Shown: positions 39,818 to 49,947 of the stretch, piece after piece
Position numbering within the stretch: position 1 is the first letter of the stretch
Layout of the letters: every line of letters begins with the position of its first letter
Assembly: GCA_963758025.1 (NCBI GenBank)
Contig: CAVWUA010000006.1
Coordinates: 1,116,001 to 1,180,000, forward strand
From: CAVWUA01 sp963758025
GTDB lineage: Bacteria; Planctomycetota; Planctomycetia; Isosphaerales; Isosphaeraceae
DNA: 64,000 nucleotides
Reading direction: 5' to 3'
Program-made: the position numbers and the translations under genes
The notes under the pieces: generated by a model
Database searches by the model: none
Told to the model about the DNA's origin: nothing
Seen by the model: only the letters and a program-made list of their open reading frames with translations

Positions 39818-39889
39818 GGCCGAATTGTCTGGATCAGCCTTCAGGTCTCGCACCTGCCGGGTGCCCCCCATCATCCGTGACGGTCAGCG

Positions 39890-42738
39890 TCATTCTTCCT
39901 TCGCGATCTCCGCGCAGGGCCTTGGCCTCGGGGTGCTCGGGGTCGGCGCGGAGGATGGCGTCGAGCGAGGCGCGGGCGTCGTCGCGCTGGCCGTTGTCGC
40001 GCTGAGCCTGCGCCAGCTTGAGCCGGATGTCGTTGGCCTTGCGCGGCTGAAGCTCCAGCGCGACCTGGTATTCCTCGATCGCGTCCGCGTACTTCTTCTG
40101 CGCGTCGAGGGCGTCGGCCAGGAGGACGTGGTGCTGCGGGTCGTAGACGTCGATATACAGGCACTCGATCGCCCACTTCTCGGCCTGCTCGGGATGGTTC
40201 GCGGCGAGGTGGTACTCGGCCAGGGCCTTGCGGACGTCGAGGTCGTCGGCGTCGTTGGCGGCGAGCATGGCCAGGTCGTGCAGGAACTTCTCCTTGTCCT
40301 TCTGCCGCAGGTGGACGCGGGCCAGGCCGGCGATCCACTTGGTATGGTACGGGTCGTCCTTGCGGGCCAGCTCGTAGAGCCTCTCGGCCTCGTCGAGCCG
40401 CCCGCCTTCATCTGAAGCTCGGCCAGCAGGTCGATGACGCGCTCGTTCGGGCTTCTCGGGGTCGAGGGCCGGCTCCAGGAGCTTCAGGGCCGAGTCGTCG
40501 TCGCCGATCGACTGGAACAGCCGGGCCTTGACGTAGCTGGCCAGCGGGTGGTGCGGCTGGAGTCTCCAGCGCCTTGTCGGCGAAGGGGCGGGCCCCTTGG
40601 ATAGTCGCGCCGGGCGAAGTGCTCGTAGGCCATCCTGGCGTTCAGCTCGGGGTCGTCGGGCTTCGCCTTGAGCTGGCGTTCGAGCTGCGAGAACTTGACC
40701 GGCTCCTCGTCGCTGACCCGGGTGCGGATCGTCTTGACGACCTCGTCGAGGTAGTCGAGGTAGCCCTTCTCGAAGTCCGCCTTCTCGACGCCGAAGCACT
40801 CGGCGATCGGCGCGGTCGGTCGTCAGGCCGCGGCGGTAGGCGTCGAGCATCTTGATCAGGGCGTCGTCGCCGAACCGCTTGAGCATGTACTGGGCATAGA
40901 GCTGCGCCTGGCAGTAGGCCATCTGGCGGTCCTCGGGCTCGTCGGGCCGGATGAAGCCGAGGTTGATCGTGTCGAGGTTCAGGAGCTTCCGCGCTCGGCA
41001 CGCGCTCCAGGAGCATCTTGTTCCACTCCTGCGGGCCGGGGGATCCCCTCGCTCTCGACGGCCAGGGCCTCGGTGTACCAGTGGGGGATGTTGAAGCTCG
41101 GTCTGCTGGAGCGTGATGACGTGGGCGACCTCGTGCTTGAGCACCCGCGCCCAGTTGAACGGCTTGTTGGTCGTCCTCGGGCTGGCCAGGGCGACGACCT
41201 TGCCGGTGCAGGCGCCGACGGTCGGGATGAACGGCAGGCCGATCGTCCGGCCGCTGAACCACTGGTGGTCCTTCATGATCTCGATCTGGGTCTGGCCCGG
41301 CGGCTCGAAGCCGAACCGCTCGGTCAGCTCGGCGATAGACCGATTCGAGGTAGCGCGACATGTACTTGCCCAGCAGCGCGTCCTGCCCCGGGTCACAGGA
41401 CGGTGAAGTGCGTCGGTCTCGATGGGCTCGTAGGACGCCATGTGCTTGAGCACCTTCATCATGTTGTCGGCGCGGACGTTGAACGGGTCGGCGTCGAAGG
41501 CGGCGTCGAACAGGTCGCGGGCCTCGGCCTCGCGGCCGATCTGCATGTAGAGCATCCCCAGGCCGATCCGGGCGTCGGCCCGCTCGGGGTCGGCGGCGAC
41601 GGCCGAGCAGGAAGGCCCGCTCGGCCGAGTGGTACTTGCGGCGGTCGGCCAGCCGCTCGCCCAGCGCCGGCGTAGAAGGTCGGCCGGCTGCGGGTTGATC
41701 GCTCAGGGCCACCGCCTCGGCCGCCGCCGCGCCGACCGGATCGACCAGCAAGCCGGTACGACGCGGCGAGCCGGGCCAGGGCGTCCTCGTCCTTGGGGTT
41801 CTCGGCCACGGCCTTCTTCGACGGCGTCGAGGGCGTCGGCGAACCGCTCGTCGGAGATGTTCAGGTCGGCCAGCAGGACGTAGGCCGGGCCGTAGTGCGG
41901 GTTGACCGCCAGGGCGTCCTCGGCCTTCTGGCGGCCGTCGGCCAGCTTGTACCCCTGCAGGTCGGCCCGGCCGAGCGTCACGATCACCTCGACGGCGCTC
42001 GGGTTGATCAGCAGGGCGCGGTTCAGCTCCTTCTTGGCGTCCCCCTCGCGGTAGCCGTTGAGGAACAGCCGGCCTTCGAGCCAGGCGGCCTGCCAGCAGT
42101 GCGGGTCGGCCTGGAGCGCCCCCTCGTAGATCTCGTTGATGACGTCGTTGAGCTGCTCGGCCAGGTCCTCGCCGCGGAAGGTCGCCCAGGCGTAGCGCTC
42201 GGCGGCCTGGCCGATCAGGAGCAGGGCGTCGGCATCCTCCGACCAGCCGGCGCTGGTTGGCGTTGTGGTAGTCGACGAACCACTTGCAGGCCTCGACGGC
42301 CTTCTCGCGCTCGCCCCGAGCGTCGAGCAGGCGGACGGCCACCCAGCGGGCGAGCAGGTGGTCGGCATCGCTATCGAGGGCCGCCTTGGCATCGGCCGCG
42401 GCCTGCTCCCAGCGTCCCCGGCGGAATGCGATATCGGCCCGCAGCGCGAGGGCGTCGGCGCTCGGCTTGGGCCCCTCGGCCGCCTTGGCGAGCGCCTCGA
42501 TGGCCTCGTCGTACTGGCCGGTTGCCGTCAAGGTCCGGGCGCGGCCGACGGCGGCCGCGGCGCGGGTCGCGGCGTCGTCCTCGGGGGCGGCGTCCGCGAT
42601 TTTCTGATACGCCTCCAGCGCCTCGGCATACTTGCCGGTCTGGCGGAGCTGGCGAGCGTCGTCAAGCGTGGGGGTATCGGCGGCCAGACATGATCCCGTC
42701 ATGCCGAGCCAGCCGATCAGCAGGAATTTACGCCACAT
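39890..42738 (-). CDS. TPR protein with peptidase-MA-like (gluzincin) domain, many frameshifts
   Basis: Signal peptide at the start (42738; MWRKFLLIGWLGMTGSCLAA), then TPR repeats (DARQLRQTGKYAEALEAYQK, TLTATGQYDEAIEALAKA, ADIAFRRGRWEQAAADAKAA). The middle contains a zinc-protease site VLKHEVAHVITLQQTE (HExxH variant: HEVAH) and the family-like QMAYCQAQLYAQYMLKRFG, typical of peptidase-MA proteins. More TPRs follow, ending KALRG..EIAKEE at 39890. The reading frame changes at least a dozen times between 42280 and 39920, far above the rest of the window. All pieces join into one plausible chain of about 950 residues, so local sequence error is more likely than decay. Periplasmic; the substrate is unknown. 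Confidence 0.7.
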
Positions 42739-42906
42739 GGCGGCGGCCTCGGAAGGGTGAGGGTCGAACGGTGTGGGCGTCGTTCAAAAAAGCATCCGGG
42801 GCTCCCTGCCCCGACGCGGCGGGCCGGCTCGGTCTCGATTGTCCGACGGTCGAACCCACCGTATCCTATCCATGCTACTATCTCTCTCGCCCGAAAGGAA
42901 CGGCTC

Positions 42907-43572
42907 ATGGCCCGCACCACCATCCCCGAGCGGACGGAATGGACCGTTGCCGACCTGGAGCGGCGCTTCGGTCCCATTCCCTTCCGTCGCATCCGATCCG
43001 AGCCCGCGCCCGGCACGGCCACCGAGGAGGATGTTGTCGCGATCCGCGACCGGGAAAAGCGGCCATACGAACTGGTCGATGGGGTCCTGGTGGAGAAGGT
43101 GACGAGCGTCCATGCCTCGTTCCTGGCGACAGTCATCGCCACCTTTCTCAACAACCACGTTCTCCCTCGCAAGCTCGGCCTCGTTCTCGGGGCCGACGGC
43201 ATGTACCGCCTCTCTCCGGGCTTGATCCGCATTCCCGACGTGTCGTTCGCGTCGGTGGACCGCCTCCCCGGCCGGACGTTCCCACACGTGGCCGTCTGCA
43301 ACTTCGTCCCCGATCTGGCCGTCGAGGTCCTCAGCCCAGGGAATACGAAGAAGGAGATGGATCGCAAGCTCGAAGAGTACGGGAATGCCGGCGTCCGGCT
43401 GGTCTGGTATGTCGATCCGAAGAAGCGCACGGTTCGAGTGTACACGGGCGTTGAACAATCGCATCTGCTCCGCGAGAACCAGACGCTCGACGGCGGCGCG
43501 GTCCTGCCCGGCTTCACGCTGCCGCTCAGGGAGCTGTTCGCCGACCCGCTGGAGGGTGCGCCGACCGCCTGA
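42907..43572 (+). CDS. Uma2 family endonuclease-like protein
   Basis: AAAGGAA precedes the ATG at 42907. 221 residues of the DUF820/Uma2 restriction-endonuclease-like fold: YELVDGVLVEKVTS, the metal-binding Asp in LIRIPDVSFAS, Glu in DLAVEVLSPGNT and the Lys in KEMDRKLEEYGNAGV, the PD-(D/E)xK arrangement. Then VRLVWYVDPKKRTVRVYT. Uma2 genes are hugely expanded in cyanobacteria and Planctomycetes; their biological role is unknown. A third and fourth related gene lie at 53403-55926, only distantly similar to this one. Confidence 0.85.
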   Translation: MARTTIPERTEWTVADLERRFGPIPFRRIRSEPAPGTATEEDVVAIRDREKRPYELVDGVLVEKVTSVHASFLATVIATFLNNHVLPRKLGLVLGADGMYRLSPGLIRIPDVSFASVDRLPGRTFPHVAVCNFVPDLAVEVLSPGNTKKEMDRKLEEYGNAGVRLVWYVDPKKRTVRVYTGVEQSHLLRENQTLDGGAVLPGFTLPLRELFADPLEGAPTA

Positions 43573-43613
43573 ACGACCCGGATTTCGAGACGCGATCAGG
43601 AGGCCCTGGAACC

Positions 43614-44102
43614 ATGCCGGCAAATCGAAATCGGTTCCCGCGAGTGCTCCACGCGACGGGACGGGCCATCGTTGGTGGCGTGACGGGCTTGATCCTGGGC
43701 ATTCTCTTCGCCAGCATCTTCGTCATCCCCAGCGCGGGCGCGGCACCATCGCGGCCGCCGATCCTCGCGGACGGCGTGCTGATCGGCGCGACCATTGTGG
43801 GGATGATCCTGGGAATTCGCTGGGGGAATGCCGAATTTCAGGGAAAGGCGGAAGCCGTCCTGAAGGCTGTCTGCGGGGTGTGTTGATCGGGCTCAGCCTG
43901 CTGATCCTGTTCCCGGTGTTCCGGGTCGTCTTCCCGCCGGGGATGTTTGTCCTCCCGCTCGGCGGGCCGATCGGCCTGGTTTCAGGCGGCACTGATCGGA
44001 CGGGTCCGGCACGGCGGGCGGGTCACTCTGGGAGAAATCGCGGTCTGGGTTTTGCTGGCTGCCTTGATTCTGGGCGCGGTCGTGAACCTCGCGCGGTCAT
44101 GA
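43614..44102 (+). CDS. small multi-pass membrane protein, two frameshifts
   Basis: ATG at 43614. First helices in frame: VGGVTGLILGILFASIFVIP and DGVLIGATIVGMILGI. Near 43880 the chain moves to the next frame (VLIGLSLLILFPVFRVVF, MFVLPLGGPIGLV) and near 43980 back (GRVTLGEIAVWVLLAALILG), ending ARS at 44102. About 163 residues, four membrane helices. No family recognised. The two frame changes compensate each other, so the whole can be read as one protein if two single-base errors are assumed. Confidence 0.5.
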
Positions 44103-44210
44103 TCCGAAAGGGCGCGGTCCGCGATACCCGGTTGGCGAGTGTCCGGCGCCCTTGCTACGATGAGAGCCGAGGTCGTGAAAACGCGCCGACAACGCGCCGC
44201 GAGGCGAGCG

Positions 44211-45032
44211 ATGGCCCACGCCGACAACACCTACCGCCTGGTCGTCTTCCATGCGCCCGACGACCCACAGGCGGTGCGCGACCTGCTCAGTCGCGTGACC
44301 GGCGCCCATCCGACCGACGCGATGCAGTGGGTGGCGCGGTTGCCGGGCGTCTGGCCGCACCCGCTGGCCGAGGGGGAGGTGCGCGAACTGCTCGACGCGC
44401 TCTACGAGATGGGCATCCCGGCCGAGGCCTGGCGGGCGGACACCCTGCCAAACCTCAGCCCCGTGCGAAACGTCCACGAGGCCGCCTGCCTGCCGGGTGG
44501 GTTCCGCGTCCACGGCCTGCGAGGCGAGCCGACCCACTGGGTCCCCTGGCCGAAGATCGAGTTGATCGCCGCGGGGCGCGTCGCCGCCGAGGATGAATTC
44601 CGAGAGCTCCGACCGCCGAACTGGGTCCAGGCCGTCTCGACCGGCCTGAACGCGCTGCTCCAGCGCCCGCAAGCCGTCGCCCGACGCCGACGCGCCATGC
44701 GCATCCCGCGCGATCCGGTCGGCGAGGTGATCGTCGTCCGTCAGGACCCTCGCATCGCCTTCCGCATCGTCGAAACGCAGATGAACTACGCCTACCTCGG
44801 CGATCGGCTCCACGCCACCGCGTCGGAGAACTTCCCCCTGTTCCTGTCCGACCTCCGCCTGCTCGCCGAGGAGGCCTACGTCACCCCCTCCACCGAGGCC
44901 CTGCTGGAGGACGGCGACGCCGACCTGTTCACGTTTCCCTCGTCGCAGGCTCTGCTCGATTACACCACCCACCGCCTGCTCTGGAGCTGGTATCGCCGCG
45001 ACCGCGATGCCGAGCGTCGCACCGAATTCTGA
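44211..45032 (+). CDS. conserved hypothetical protein, planctomycete type
   Basis: 273 residues, no signal peptide or membrane helix. The ATG at 44211 (MAHADNTYRLVVFHAPDDPQ) is preferred because upstream codons are low-quality. It starts with an ACT-like or ferredoxin-like strand/helix (VRDLLSRVTGAHPTDAMQWV), has a mid-domain GFRVHGLRGEPTHWVPWPKI resembling a PH-like or signalling-interface strand, and ends with TQMNYAYLGDRLHATASENF and DYTTHRLLWSWYRRD. No enzyme motif or family name can be given. It stands alone on its strand, with a convergent DUF1579 gene after it. Confidence 0.55.
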   Translation: MAHADNTYRLVVFHAPDDPQAVRDLLSRVTGAHPTDAMQWVARLPGVWPHPLAEGEVRELLDALYEMGIPAEAWRADTLPNLSPVRNVHEAACLPGGFRVHGLRGEPTHWVPWPKIELIAAGRVAAEDEFRELRPPNWVQAVSTGLNALLQRPQAVARRRRAMRIPRDPVGEVIVVRQDPRIAFRIVETQMNYAYLGDRLHATASENFPLFLSDLRLLAEEAYVTPSTEALLEDGDADLFTFPSSQALLDYTTHRLLWSWYRRDRDAERRTEF

Positions 45033-45106
45033 CGCGCCCGGCGCGGAAACCAAACCGGCCGGATGAGCCTTCTCACGCGAGCGGCCCACCCGGTCCCGGC
45101 ATCGCG

Positions 45107-45709
45107 TCACTTCGCGCGACGCTTGTAGGTGATCTCGACCAGCTTGAATTCCTCGCCGCTGTCCGCACCCTTCACGAACAGGGTATAAACCCGCGCGTCG
45201 TCCCCCTTCCACTCGGTCACGCCCCGGGTCTTGACCAGAGTTTTGGTACCCGGCGCGTACATCTCGGAATGGTAGGTCATGGTCCTGGATTTCGGGTCGT
45301 AGGTTCCTTCCAGATTCATCATGTGCGTGCTCATCGAATCGACCCACGTTCCGACGTACTTCGACTTCGACGGGTCGTAGCCGGTCACGCCATGCCCCTC
45401 GAATGTCTGTCCGCCGCCACCGAGGTCACTTTCGAACCGGCTCACCAGCCAGAGGCCGCCGGTCATCAAGGTGTTCCGCTCGACTCCCTGGGAAACCAGC
45501 GGCTCGGGCGCGCCGGGAATGAAGCTCTTGACCGTGGCGTCCCAGACCCCCTCCTCGCGCTTCAGCACCTCGTGCTCGGGCGTCGGCCGGACGATGTAGG
45601 CCTCCTCCTCCGGAGCCGGCGGCTTCGGCTCGTCGTCCCCCCGCGCCGAGAGTCTCATCACCCCCGCCAGAACCAGCAGCACGCCCAGCGTCCGCGTCGC
45701 GTTCGCCAT
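45107..45709 (-). CDS. exported DUF1579 protein
   Basis: AAGGAGG precedes the ATG at 45709. Signal peptide (ATRTLGVLLVLAGVMRLSA), then DUF1579: HEVLKREEGVWDATVKSF, MTGGLWLVSRFESDLGGGGQ, HGVTGYDPSKSKYVGTWVDS, and EGTYDPKSRTMTYHSEMY. The fold is a lipocalin-like beta-barrel found mainly in Planctomycetes and Acidobacteria; ligand and role are unknown. 200 residues, intact. Confidence 0.85.
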   Translation of the reverse strand: MANATRTLGVLLVLAGVMRLSARGDDEPKPPAPEEEAYIVRPTPEHEVLKREEGVWDATVKSFIPGAPEPLVSQGVERNTLMTGGLWLVSRFESDLGGGGQTFEGHGVTGYDPSKSKYVGTWVDSMSTHMMNLEGTYDPKSRTMTYHSEMYAPGTKTLVKTRGVTEWKGDDARVYTLFVKGADSGEEFKLVEITYKRRAK

Positions 45710-45840
45710 ACCAGCCTCCTTGTGTACGAGTGGATAGGTCAACCTGGCGAGGGCAGTATGAACACACGTTCCCTGTCTGTCCAGTAAAAAAACGATCATC
45801 CTCGGCATTTTCCGCATGCCGGCGACCGTGCAATCGGCGC

Positions 45841-47027
45841 TCAGGGCGTGGGTGCGGCGGACGGGTCGGGCACGTTCCAGAGAAAGACGCCACCGGCGGA
45901 ATCGCCGACGGCCAGGGTCTTGCCGTCGGGGGAGAAGGACAGGGTGACGGGCAGAGCCGGACCGCCTCCCAGCCTGGCGAGGCGGCGACCGCTGGCAACG
46001 TCCCAGAGTAACACGCCGCCGACCGCCTTGACGAGATTGAGGCCCATCGCCTGGCGGACCTTGGAAGGGATCGTGGATTTCGACGCGGCCCCTGGCTCCA
46101 GGTGGTGGCGAGTACCTTGCCGTCGGGAGTGAAGGCCAGGGCGAAGGTCCGCTGGGTTCTCGGGCCGTGAACCGTGGTCCGAAGGGTTCCCGAGGCGACG
46201 TCCCAGAGTTGCACGGTTCCCTCACCATCGTCGAACCCGGCGGCCAGAGTTGTCCCGTCCGGGCTGAAGGCCAGATGGGTCAACCAGGGCCGACCGCCCC
46301 GGAATGTCCGCACCTTGCGCTCCTCAACCACATCCCAGAGCGCGATCGTGCCGTGGTCCAGGGTCCCGATCGCCAGCGTCTTGCCATCGGGCGAGAACGT
46401 CGAGGCGGAGTATCGATCGCCGTTCGGCGGCGGGAGCGTGAACACGGAACGCTCCGCCCACGTCTCCTCATCCCGCACGACGATCCGCTCGCCCGATGGC
46501 CGGACCTGGCTCAGTGTCACCGTCTGGCCGTCGGGCGAGACGGTCATCTCTCGCACGTAGTCCGGGCCGGCGGAGACGGCCTTCGGAGAAAGCTCCTCCC
46601 CGGTCGTCACGTCCCAGGTCTTCCAGCTCGGGGCGAACGTCGGCAACGGTCCCAGGTTGGTGATGAGGACCGCACCGGCGTAGAGGGTGGTGCCGTCCGG
46701 CGAGAACTCCAGCGGCGTGATCGTCTGGACCGGGGCACTGAAGCCGAACGTCGCCTGCCGCGACATTTTAGCGACGTTCCAGAGCGTGACCGACCCATCG
46801 GTCGCGCCGACGGCCAGCGTCTGGCCGTCGGGGGCGAACGTCAGGTTAAGCGGATGGCGATCGTCGGCCAGCGTCCCTCGGGGCGCGATCACCGACGGGT
46901 CGGGCCGAATCCACCAGAACCCCGTCGCCGTCAACAGCGCGAACAGCAGCAGGACGACCGTCCCCAGCGCGATCGCCCAGCGCCAGCGACGTGAGCGGGG
47001 CGAGTTCTCCGTGGCGGAACGGCTCAT
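45841..47027 (-). CDS. membrane-anchored WD40 repeat protein
   Basis: MSRSATENSPRSRRWRWAIA starts a short cytoplasmic tail and one membrane helix (ALGTVVLLLFALLTATGFWW). The rest is a WD40-type propeller with FSPDG and W-DV motifs: LTFAPDGQTLAVGATDGSVT, LWNVAKM, FSPDGKTLAIGTLDHGTIA, LWDVVEERKVRTFRG, FSPDGTTLAAGFDDGEGTV, LSFSPDGKTLAVGDSAGGV, FLWNVPDPSA. The frame changes at about 46070; the last blades and the stop at 45841 are in the second frame. About 395 residues. WD40 proteins of this kind are frequent in Planctomycetes; partners unknown. A MITE-like element lies 18 bases upstream of the start. Confidence 0.82.
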
Positions 47028-47044
47028 GAGACGCACCTTATTCC

Positions 47045-47170
47045 GAGACTCCTCGCCCATGTCCACCCGTGGAATCCACCCCCGTTCCCCCCGCAGAACG
47101 TGGAAACAAGGAAAGGGCGGATTCCGTCAAGAGTCCTGGCGATTGCTGGGTGAAGATTGCCGAGGAGTCC
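47045..47170. mobile_element. MITE-like element A
   Basis: A 126-bp element with near-perfect inverted ends (GAGACTCCTCG at 47045-47055, CGAGGAGTC at 47161-47169) and an internal GGAAAGGGCGGATTCCGTCA. A second copy lies at 47451-47575. No coding sequence, so it would depend on a transposase supplied elsewhere. Confidence 0.65.
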
Positions 47171-47300
47171 CAGATTTTTTCCCACGAGCCGGTGAATCGC
47201 GCGAAGCAACGCAACGATCCTTTTCAAGAGTGCCACATTGTGCCCACGGTTCTTTGACAATCCCCATCGTGAGTCATCCTCGCTCGACGGGACCATTCCC

Positions 47301-47421
47301 GCGCCGAACGAACCCAAACCTGTTGCGCCGACCGAACCCAAAAACCGTCGCGCCGAACGAACTCAAACCCGTTGCGCCGAAGGAACTTAAGACTGTTGCG
47401 CCGAACGAACCCACCTGCCGT
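47301..47421. repeat. five tandem 24-bp repeats
   Basis: Units begin at 47301, 47325, 47350, 47374 and 47398, consensus GCGCCGAACGAACCCAAACC plus four bases; one unit has an extra A. Located between the two MITE-like elements in a 760-bp non-coding gap. Minisatellite; copy number is likely to vary. Confidence 0.85.
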
Positions 47422-47450
47422 TTTGGCAGGCATCAGACTGTGGGGGGTTC

Positions 47451-47575
47451 GAGACTCCTCGCCCATCTCCACCCTTTGAAATCCTCCTCGTTGCCATGCA
47501 GAGCCTGGGAACAAGGAAAGGGCGGATTCCGTCAAGAGTGATGGTGGTTCTGGGTGGAGCTCGCCGAGGAGTCTC
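47451..47575. mobile_element. MITE-like element B
   Basis: 125 bp with perfect 11-bp terminal inverted repeats (GAGACTCCTCG at 47451-47461, CGAGGAGTCTC at 47565-47575). The interior matches element A over GGGAACAAGGAAAGGGCGGA and GATTCCGTCAAGAG. No target-site duplication is evident. Confidence 0.7.
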
Positions 47576-47659
47576 CCTTGTTTTCGGGCATGACGCTCTA
47601 TCTCCTATACGTTTCGGAGAGGGTGTCGCGTTGGAGCGACATGGCGGATTCTGTCAATC

Positions 47660-47688
47660 TTTACAATTCTCAGGGTTTCTTCTACACT
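47660..47688 (+). promoter_or_regulatory. candidate metK promoter
   Basis: TTTACA (47660-47665) and TACACT (47683-47688) with 17 bases between, about 100 bases before the metK start. No SAM riboswitch fold was recognised in the leader. Confidence 0.45.
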
Positions 47689-47788
47689 CGGAATCCCAAA
47701 GTGATGCGCCGGGGGGTCAAAACGGAGGCCCTTCGTGCCGGCGATGGCCCGTCCTTTCCCTTGAAAAGGTCGCTGGAGACCTCCACCC

Positions 47789-48976
<1,188 letters not shown>

Positions 48977-49006
48977 GCCGGTCGGATTCGTTGTGAAAAT
49001 CTCCAC

Positions 49007-49048
49007 ACGCCCGCGCCCGACGCCGATCGCGTCAGGCGCGGGCGTTTT
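49007..49048 (+). terminator. intrinsic terminator after metK
   Basis: 11-bp stem 49007-49017 with 49035-49045 (ACGCCCGCGCC), followed by TTTT; 31 bases after the metK stop. Confidence 0.75.
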
Positions 49049-49212
49049 GCGTTTGGGCGCGGAACCTCGGATCAGCCGGTCGGTCGGTCACCCCCGGCCT
49101 GAGGTTTGAACCTTGTCGAAACGACGGAATAGCTTACAATACGCAATGATACGACGGATCTGTCCGGCCCCCCGCGTTTCCCCCCTTTTCGAAACGAGAG
49201 GAGTCCTGACTC

Positions 49213-49860
49213 ATGTTCGTGCGACAGACGTGGCGCCCTCGGTTCCTCCTGCTTTCCCTGATCGCGCTGGCGGCGGCCTGGGCGGCGATGGCCCCCGCGC
49301 AATTGCCCGCCGTCCCGCAGCGCAAGGTGATGAAGACCGACGCCGAATGGCAGCGGCAGTTGACCCCGGCGCAGTACTTCGTGACCCGCCACAAGGCGAC
49401 CGAGCCCGCGTTCTCGGGGCGGTACGCTCAGGGACATTTCTCGGGCGTCTTCGTCTGCGTTTGCTGCGACGAGCCGCTGTTCAGCTCGAAGCATAAATTC
49501 CAGTCCGGCACCGGCTGGCCCAGCTTCTGGCGCCCCCTCACCGCCGAGACCGTCGAGCAGCAATGGGATTACAGCGGCCTCGAACGTCGCGTGGAGGTCG
49601 AGTGCGTCGCCTGCGGCGCCCACCTCGGCCACGTCTTCAACGACGGCCCGCCCCCCACCGGCCTGCGCTACTGCATCAATTCCGTCGCCCTGAAGCTCAA
49701 ACCCTTCAGCGCCTTCGCCAAGAAAGAGGAGCCGAAGAAAGACACCGAGGCCAGGCCCTCCAAGTTCGCCCCCGAACCCGGCGAGATCCCCCAGACCGCC
49801 GGCCTCCCGCCCGAACCTGAGGACCAACCCGCCGCGACAACCTCCGAGAAGGGTGGTTGA
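49213..49860 (+). CDS. msrB: exported methionine-R-sulfoxide reductase
   Basis: Signal peptide (FLLLSLIALAAAWAAMAPA) then MsrB: the TDAEWQRQLTPAQYFVTRHK opening, zinc ligands CVCC (Cys82, Cys85) and CVAC (Cys131, Cys134), GTGWPSFWRP, HLGHVFNDGP and the catalytic Cys154 in LRYCINSVALKL. It reduces oxidised methionine in envelope proteins. A 50-residue Pro/Lys/Glu tail follows. Follows metK by 236 bases and may have its own promoter. The start at 49213 gives the signal peptide directly. A methionine-related neighbour of metK, which fits the theme of the following genes. Confidence 0.93.
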   Translation: MFVRQTWRPRFLLLSLIALAAAWAAMAPAQLPAVPQRKVMKTDAEWQRQLTPAQYFVTRHKATEPAFSGRYAQGHFSGVFVCVCCDEPLFSSKHKFQSGTGWPSFWRPLTAETVEQQWDYSGLERRVEVECVACGAHLGHVFNDGPPPTGLRYCINSVALKLKPFSAFAKKEEPKKDTEARPSKFAPEPGEIPQTAGLPPEPEDQPAATTSEKGG

Positions 49861-49947
49861 GGACGCGACGGGGATGACAACACCGGAGCCATCGGGCATC
49901 ATGCAGCGGTTTCTCCAAACCTCCGGTATGCTCTGTGGCCACTACTG

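Noticed and set aside
43614..43886. Complete 90-residue membrane protein
   Set aside because: Hydrophobic coding continues in the next frame directly after its stop, so the short reading is probably a frameshift product of a longer gene.
47301..47421. Possible CRISPR or coding repeat (TVAPNEPK-like)
   Set aside because: Unit is 24 bp with no spacers. The plus-strand frame that encodes it runs antisense to the WD40 gene and through MITE-like DNA, and has no ribosome binding site.
47689..47788. SAM riboswitch before metK
   Set aside because: The leader was read for the SAM-I and SAM-II core helices and none was seen; the short hairpins present do not match.
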